Source: Pycnopodia helianthoides
Taxonomy: Eukaryota; Echinodermata; Asteroidea; Forcipulatida; Asteriidae
Assembly (NCBI GenBank): GCA_032158295.1
Contig: CM063260.1
Span: 14,224,452-14,288,451 of the forward strand
DNA: 64,000 nt
Direction: 5' to 3'
Shown: piece after piece, positions 60,301-64,000 of the stretch
How positions within the stretch are numbered: the stretch's first letter is position 1
Layout of the letters: every line of letters begins with the position of its first letter
Notes under the pieces: model-generated
What the model saw: only the letters and a program-made list of their open reading frames with translations
Told to the model about the DNA's origin: nothing
The model's database searches: none
Translations under genes and position numbers: made by a program

Positions 60301-63300
60301 ATCAATCAGTCAATCATAAGCAGTTTTAGAGCGCCTGATTCTATTTGCATATTCCGGAGACACTTATTATTAGCAAATCGAAGAGAAATAAGTCAGCTTT
60401 GAGGCATTGCATGGTGAGAAATGTAAATTTTGGTTTGCAGTAAATACCATCTGATTGATGTGTATATTGTTTTGTTAGAACTTGTCTTTAATTCTACAAC
60501 CGCGGAGTAGATTTCAGAATTCGGGGGGGGGGGGGCGGCTTCTTCATTCTGAAAAGAACTGTTCTTCTAATGAGGTACAACCCGTGGGGAGGGGTAGGAA
60601 ATTGGCCTGGACTACTGCTACTTAGCTTTGTGGATCGACGGGACCCTCTGGTGATTTACTTCACTGCCGCAGAGTGAGTAATTCTTGTCTCAACGTTTCG
60701 ACTAGCCTGCTCTAGTCACCGTCAGACGAAAGTTCACTGAATTTCATTAGACGACGACATTAGTGCAATGGCCTCAGCATTATTCGAAATGTCTCAATCC
60801 AGACACTTCTCCAGAAGTAATCTCATTAGATGAGTATTGACTCATTCAAAATGTGCAATGCGTGTGTTTGTATCCTGCGCGTTCAAATCGGTAGCTGACA
60901 TCTGATGAAACCTTTCCATTTGCGAAATCGTTTTTTCTTTTTTTTTCTTCATACTGTCTGTTGTTAGTTTGTTGTGAGTGTTTTGTGTAATAGGTTTTCT
61001 TTGCAAACTGTATGTGCAATGAGCCCTATACCTGGTAATTTGTTCTTCATGAACAAATGGCTAGAGGTAGTTCGAATCATTAGCAGCGGGTACTGCAACG
61101 ATTGATTTGATGTTAATTTTTGCATCGGTGTCATCGGGCTTGCTCGGTGGTCTTGTGGTTAGACATCTTCTCTAGCAATGCAAAGGTCGTAGGTTCGAAT
61201 CCCACCCGAGTGATTTGCCTGTGGATTTTTTTTCCACAGAGCTCGGGAAAGTACTGAGTATACAGTGCTTAATACACATCGGTGTAAGGGTAAAACCAAA
61301 TTATATTAGAATAAATACTACCCTGCTCAATGCACATGCATGATTAGGGACCCACACCATTACAAGCTATGCTTTGTTATGGCCCCTCTGCAGTGTAGCA
61401 CAGTCCACACCTTTTATCTTATTCTTTGCTTAAATAGCTCCATTACAAATTTTCTGACTGTTATTCTCTCATTAAATTGCGCTTGATATTCTATACCGTG
61501 GAAAATAAACTGAAGTAGAAGATAAGTTGAATTTCCTGCAAAGTACCATTACAACGAATAATCCACAACAGTAAAATTGCCAGACTTTGAGAATATTTGG
61601 AGTAGTTTCAAGTATATAAAAGCATCATCAACATAAGCATTAAGAACGACAATTTCGATAATGCCAACGGGGGTTAATATTAAGAGATGTTCAGTCGGTG
61701 TTTGTATATAAATATGAATCTCTATTGTTAATTTCCGGAGGTGGCTTTCAAGTTTGTATATGATTAACAGATAATGATTGATGTCAAAATAACAAAGACT
61801 TGCTGCTAATAGCGTCTTTATAAACCCCTCTCGGTGAGGTATTCTTCACAACAGATCAGGAAGAGAGAATGTTTTTATAAAGTCATACCGCCCTTTCCAA
61901 GGAAATCCAATACTTTGGTTTACTCGCGGGGAGGCTCGGATAAATCATCATTCAGACGAGCAAATGCAATTTCAGAGAATAATTCCCAGTGCAAAGTACT
62001 CTGGGGTTATTCCAAACCATTTCACAAGTAAATGCACTTGACAGTCACGTTTGATCAGACGGTCTATTACAGCAGCGAGTTGCAATCGTCAGATGTGCAT
62101 TTGTCATAATTGGAGGTTGTTGTTTAAAACAAGACAATTTACTTTGCCCGTTTATCATTCAAGGATGACTGCAATCAATATTGTTGATCTTCCCAAACGA
62201 AGCTTTAGGCACTTTGTACTCACTGCCGTCACTATACAATCATTTCCCTTTTTTGGGGTGGGGCAAGTGGGGGCAAAGACATAATGGGGGAGGGTGGTAT
62301 TTAATGTATTCAACCATTCATTTGTGCATTCTTTATTACTCATTCGGGAAGGGTGGGCAAGAGTTCTGAGGGGTGGGTGGGGCTTCCGTCCCTGCCTCCC
62401 CCAGCAGGTTACGTCACTGTTTATACTGCGTGCTTTTCATTGTTAGCTTGTCTGAAGCGTTTTGTGCTTATCTAAACTTACAATTTTCGTAGCTGAGACG
62501 TCTTGCGTAGGAGTCGAAGTCTTGAAGAAGTCTTTTGGCGGCAATTTGATGTATAGTCTCCTCCCAGACGTCTTCTTCACCACAAGGTCCAACCCATTCA
62601 CCTCGGACTAATGTGGAGATATCGAACGGAACCTCACAACTGATTGGACGACCGCAGAAAAGACCAGATACGATGACACTACATTGGCTGGTACGTGTAG
62701 CCATGTCCACCTGGGATGAAATCAACACCATTCATAAATCCTCCTTTAAACGTGTTCACGTGTTGAGTTGTGAAGTGTCGACTCAGAGCAACGCTAACAA
62801 TTATGGTTAACAGTAAATGTGAACACTTTAACAAGATATAAGGTTTTTATTATATCTTCGTTATACAAAATTTATTGGATGATAGGAATACATTTAAAAT
62901 GTGGTACAAGAAAAACTTAACGATCTTTAGGCCCAGGAACTTAAACTTACCAGTTTACCATCGTCTAGTACCACAGCGTCGTTCAACGACATTTGAACTT
63001 CTCGATCGAACAATTCCTCACCCTCACCAGACTCCATAAAGTTATCCCATGCCGGGCTGGAAGGCTCGAAGTCAAAACTCGTTGTACTCCCGCCATCAGA
63101 TCTCAAAACTGGCGTGAATTTACGAGATCTGGTTGACAAGGGGTGAAGTTGTGATTCGGACTGTCGACGTTCAGTGGTTGCTTCGAGGCGTGTTAATATT
63201 GTATGTACAGCTACTGGATCTGATACTCCTCCAAAACGATTATCAGGGACGGATACTGCCCTGTTTCGCTTTGCGGCGAGTTCAAGGTATCGTTTTTGTG

Positions 63301-63887
63301 CCTTTTAGAAGAAACAAATGAAGTCATTTATTTTCAAAATATTGTTGATTAACCAGAGACTGTATAAGGCACTCTCTTATAATGTTCTCCGTATAACGCC
63401 ATCTTTTCTGTATAACGCCATTCTCTCTGTTAATTCTCTGTATAACGCATTCTCTGTATTAACGCCTGTAACGATTACCGATGATCAAAATTTGAATCTA
63501 AGCTGGTGAGATTTTTCTTTAAATCACAAAGAGTTTGAATTAAGTAAAATTTTAAAACTAATGACACCTTTTTACTCTTGTTAGTTATTTCTAAACTTAG
63601 TGTTGCCATACAAATGCCATTGTTACCACCAAATTGTGTGATAAGCTATCACCCGATGCGTTCAGTCCAACTTGAATTAGAAGTTGGAGGGGGATGATGG
63701 GGGGGGGGGAGGGGTTAATGTTAGCTCACCGTTTGACCGACATTGGAGAGTTTCCGTCTTGGGCTGTTCTCAACAGAAGATGGAGGTGGTAACTCTACAT
63801 CATCCACCATTGGGGGCGTGGCATGTGTCAATCCATTAGATTGACTTTTCGGTGGGAAGCCATCTTGATTGTCATGTATGGTCTCAT
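57305..63887 (-). CDS. VWA5B1: VWA5B1/VWA5B2-like protein, C-terminal half; cut by the right edge; frame broken in places
   Basis: The exons on the minus strand are 63887-63730, 63301-62951, 62710-62482, 60136-59979, 59591-59456, 58883-58768 and 58134-57305. The first four junctions keep frame perfectly. Recognisable blocks are SVIVSGLFCGRPISCEV, WEETIHQIAAKRLLQDF, NVICRHTAFVSVD, WQLATRLIKLSNRL, LVNVQLSNGSWELDQELA, EALDIPLERLKRASP, and at the end MWATVLSLTWLEHN, FFNEWELLAAKADRWL. They follow the C-terminal region of VWA5B and PARP4-type proteins. The VIT and VWA domains would lie beyond 64000. The function of the family is poorly known. Oddities: exon 5 ends in phase 1 but exon 6 reads well only from phase 2, and the last exon changes frame near 57935 and back near 57533. 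This is either sequence error or decay. Confidence 0.85.
58918..58978. mobile_element. SINE tail fragment in an intron of the VWA5B-like gene
   Basis: The words gaaagtacacaatgcttatc and acacatcggtgtaagg match the tail of the SINE at 61137-61330 (gggaaagtactgagtataca, acacatcggtgtaagg). Confidence 0.55.
61137..61330 (+). mobile_element. tRNA-derived SINE with nearly complete tRNA head
   Basis: The head has ctcggtgg, a D-arm like tcttgtggttaga (A-box), and aggttcgaatcccacc (B-box, about 61191-61206), closing with cccgag, which pairs with the 5' ctcggt. So acceptor and T arms are nearly intact, while the anticodon arm is not convincing. The tail is aagtactgagtatacagtgc, ttaatacacatcggtgtaag. 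It lies between exons 3 and 4 of the visible VWA5B-like gene. Confidence 0.75.
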
Positions 63888-64000
63888 CTAAGGCAACAAT
63901 ACAACAAAACAAATTGATTATAAAAGGCATCAATCTTGAGTTGAAACAAAGTCTTACCATCGCTTTAAGGGAATATGAAAGTCATCCTTACGATCTTCAT

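Overview
This is eukaryotic nuclear DNA from an animal. It is AT-rich, its genes are split into short exons by canonical GT-AG introns, and it is full of small dispersed inverted-repeat elements and tRNA-derived SINEs. The recognisable genes (EIF5A, an EFHD1/EFHD2 swiprosin, ALG3, a VWA5B-type protein, a rhodopsin-class GPCR, a folate-receptor-like protein) fit an invertebrate deuterostome. The repeat style suggests an echinoderm, possibly a sea star; that is inference and was not tested.

Layout from left to right. The last two coding exons of EIF5A (+, cut by the left edge) face a four-exon EF-hand gene of the EFHD1/EFHD2 family (-, 1294-5573). Positions 5931-9624 are intergenic. A two-exon GPCR gene (-, coding exons 25300-25810 and 9625-10835) has a 14.5 kb intron holding several transposon families and a broken THAP-domain sequence. 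Upstream of it lies a recent triplication of a 671-bp unit (26992-29004) that carries a foldback element and a tRNA-like segment. Positions 29040-35060 show no convincing gene. A small secreted, probably GPI-anchored, folate-receptor-like protein (-, 35164-36774) is head-to-head with ALG3 (+, 37086-42728), their start codons 311 bp apart. ALG3 assembles completely from nine exons, and its seventh intron is an AT-AC, U12-type intron. A possible spliced non-coding transcript (+, about 45390-49590) runs through an old 80-84 bp tandem repeat. Positions 49600-57280 hold SINEs, MITEs and a second possible non-coding transcript (-, about 52050-54420). The right end (57305 to beyond 64000, -) is the C-terminal half of a VWA5B1/VWA5B2-like gene, whose reading frame is broken in two or three places.

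The genes do not form a pathway; they are ordinary metazoan neighbours. The most useful observations are the exact gene models, the AT-AC intron in ALG3, inverted minisatellites in ALG3 introns 3 and 5 around an in-frame exon pair, the triplicated tRNA-containing foldback unit, and the frame breaks in the VWA5B-like gene. I found no CRISPR, operon or prokaryotic feature and no clear novel protein system. Everything was read by eye from the sequence; no alignments or searches were run.
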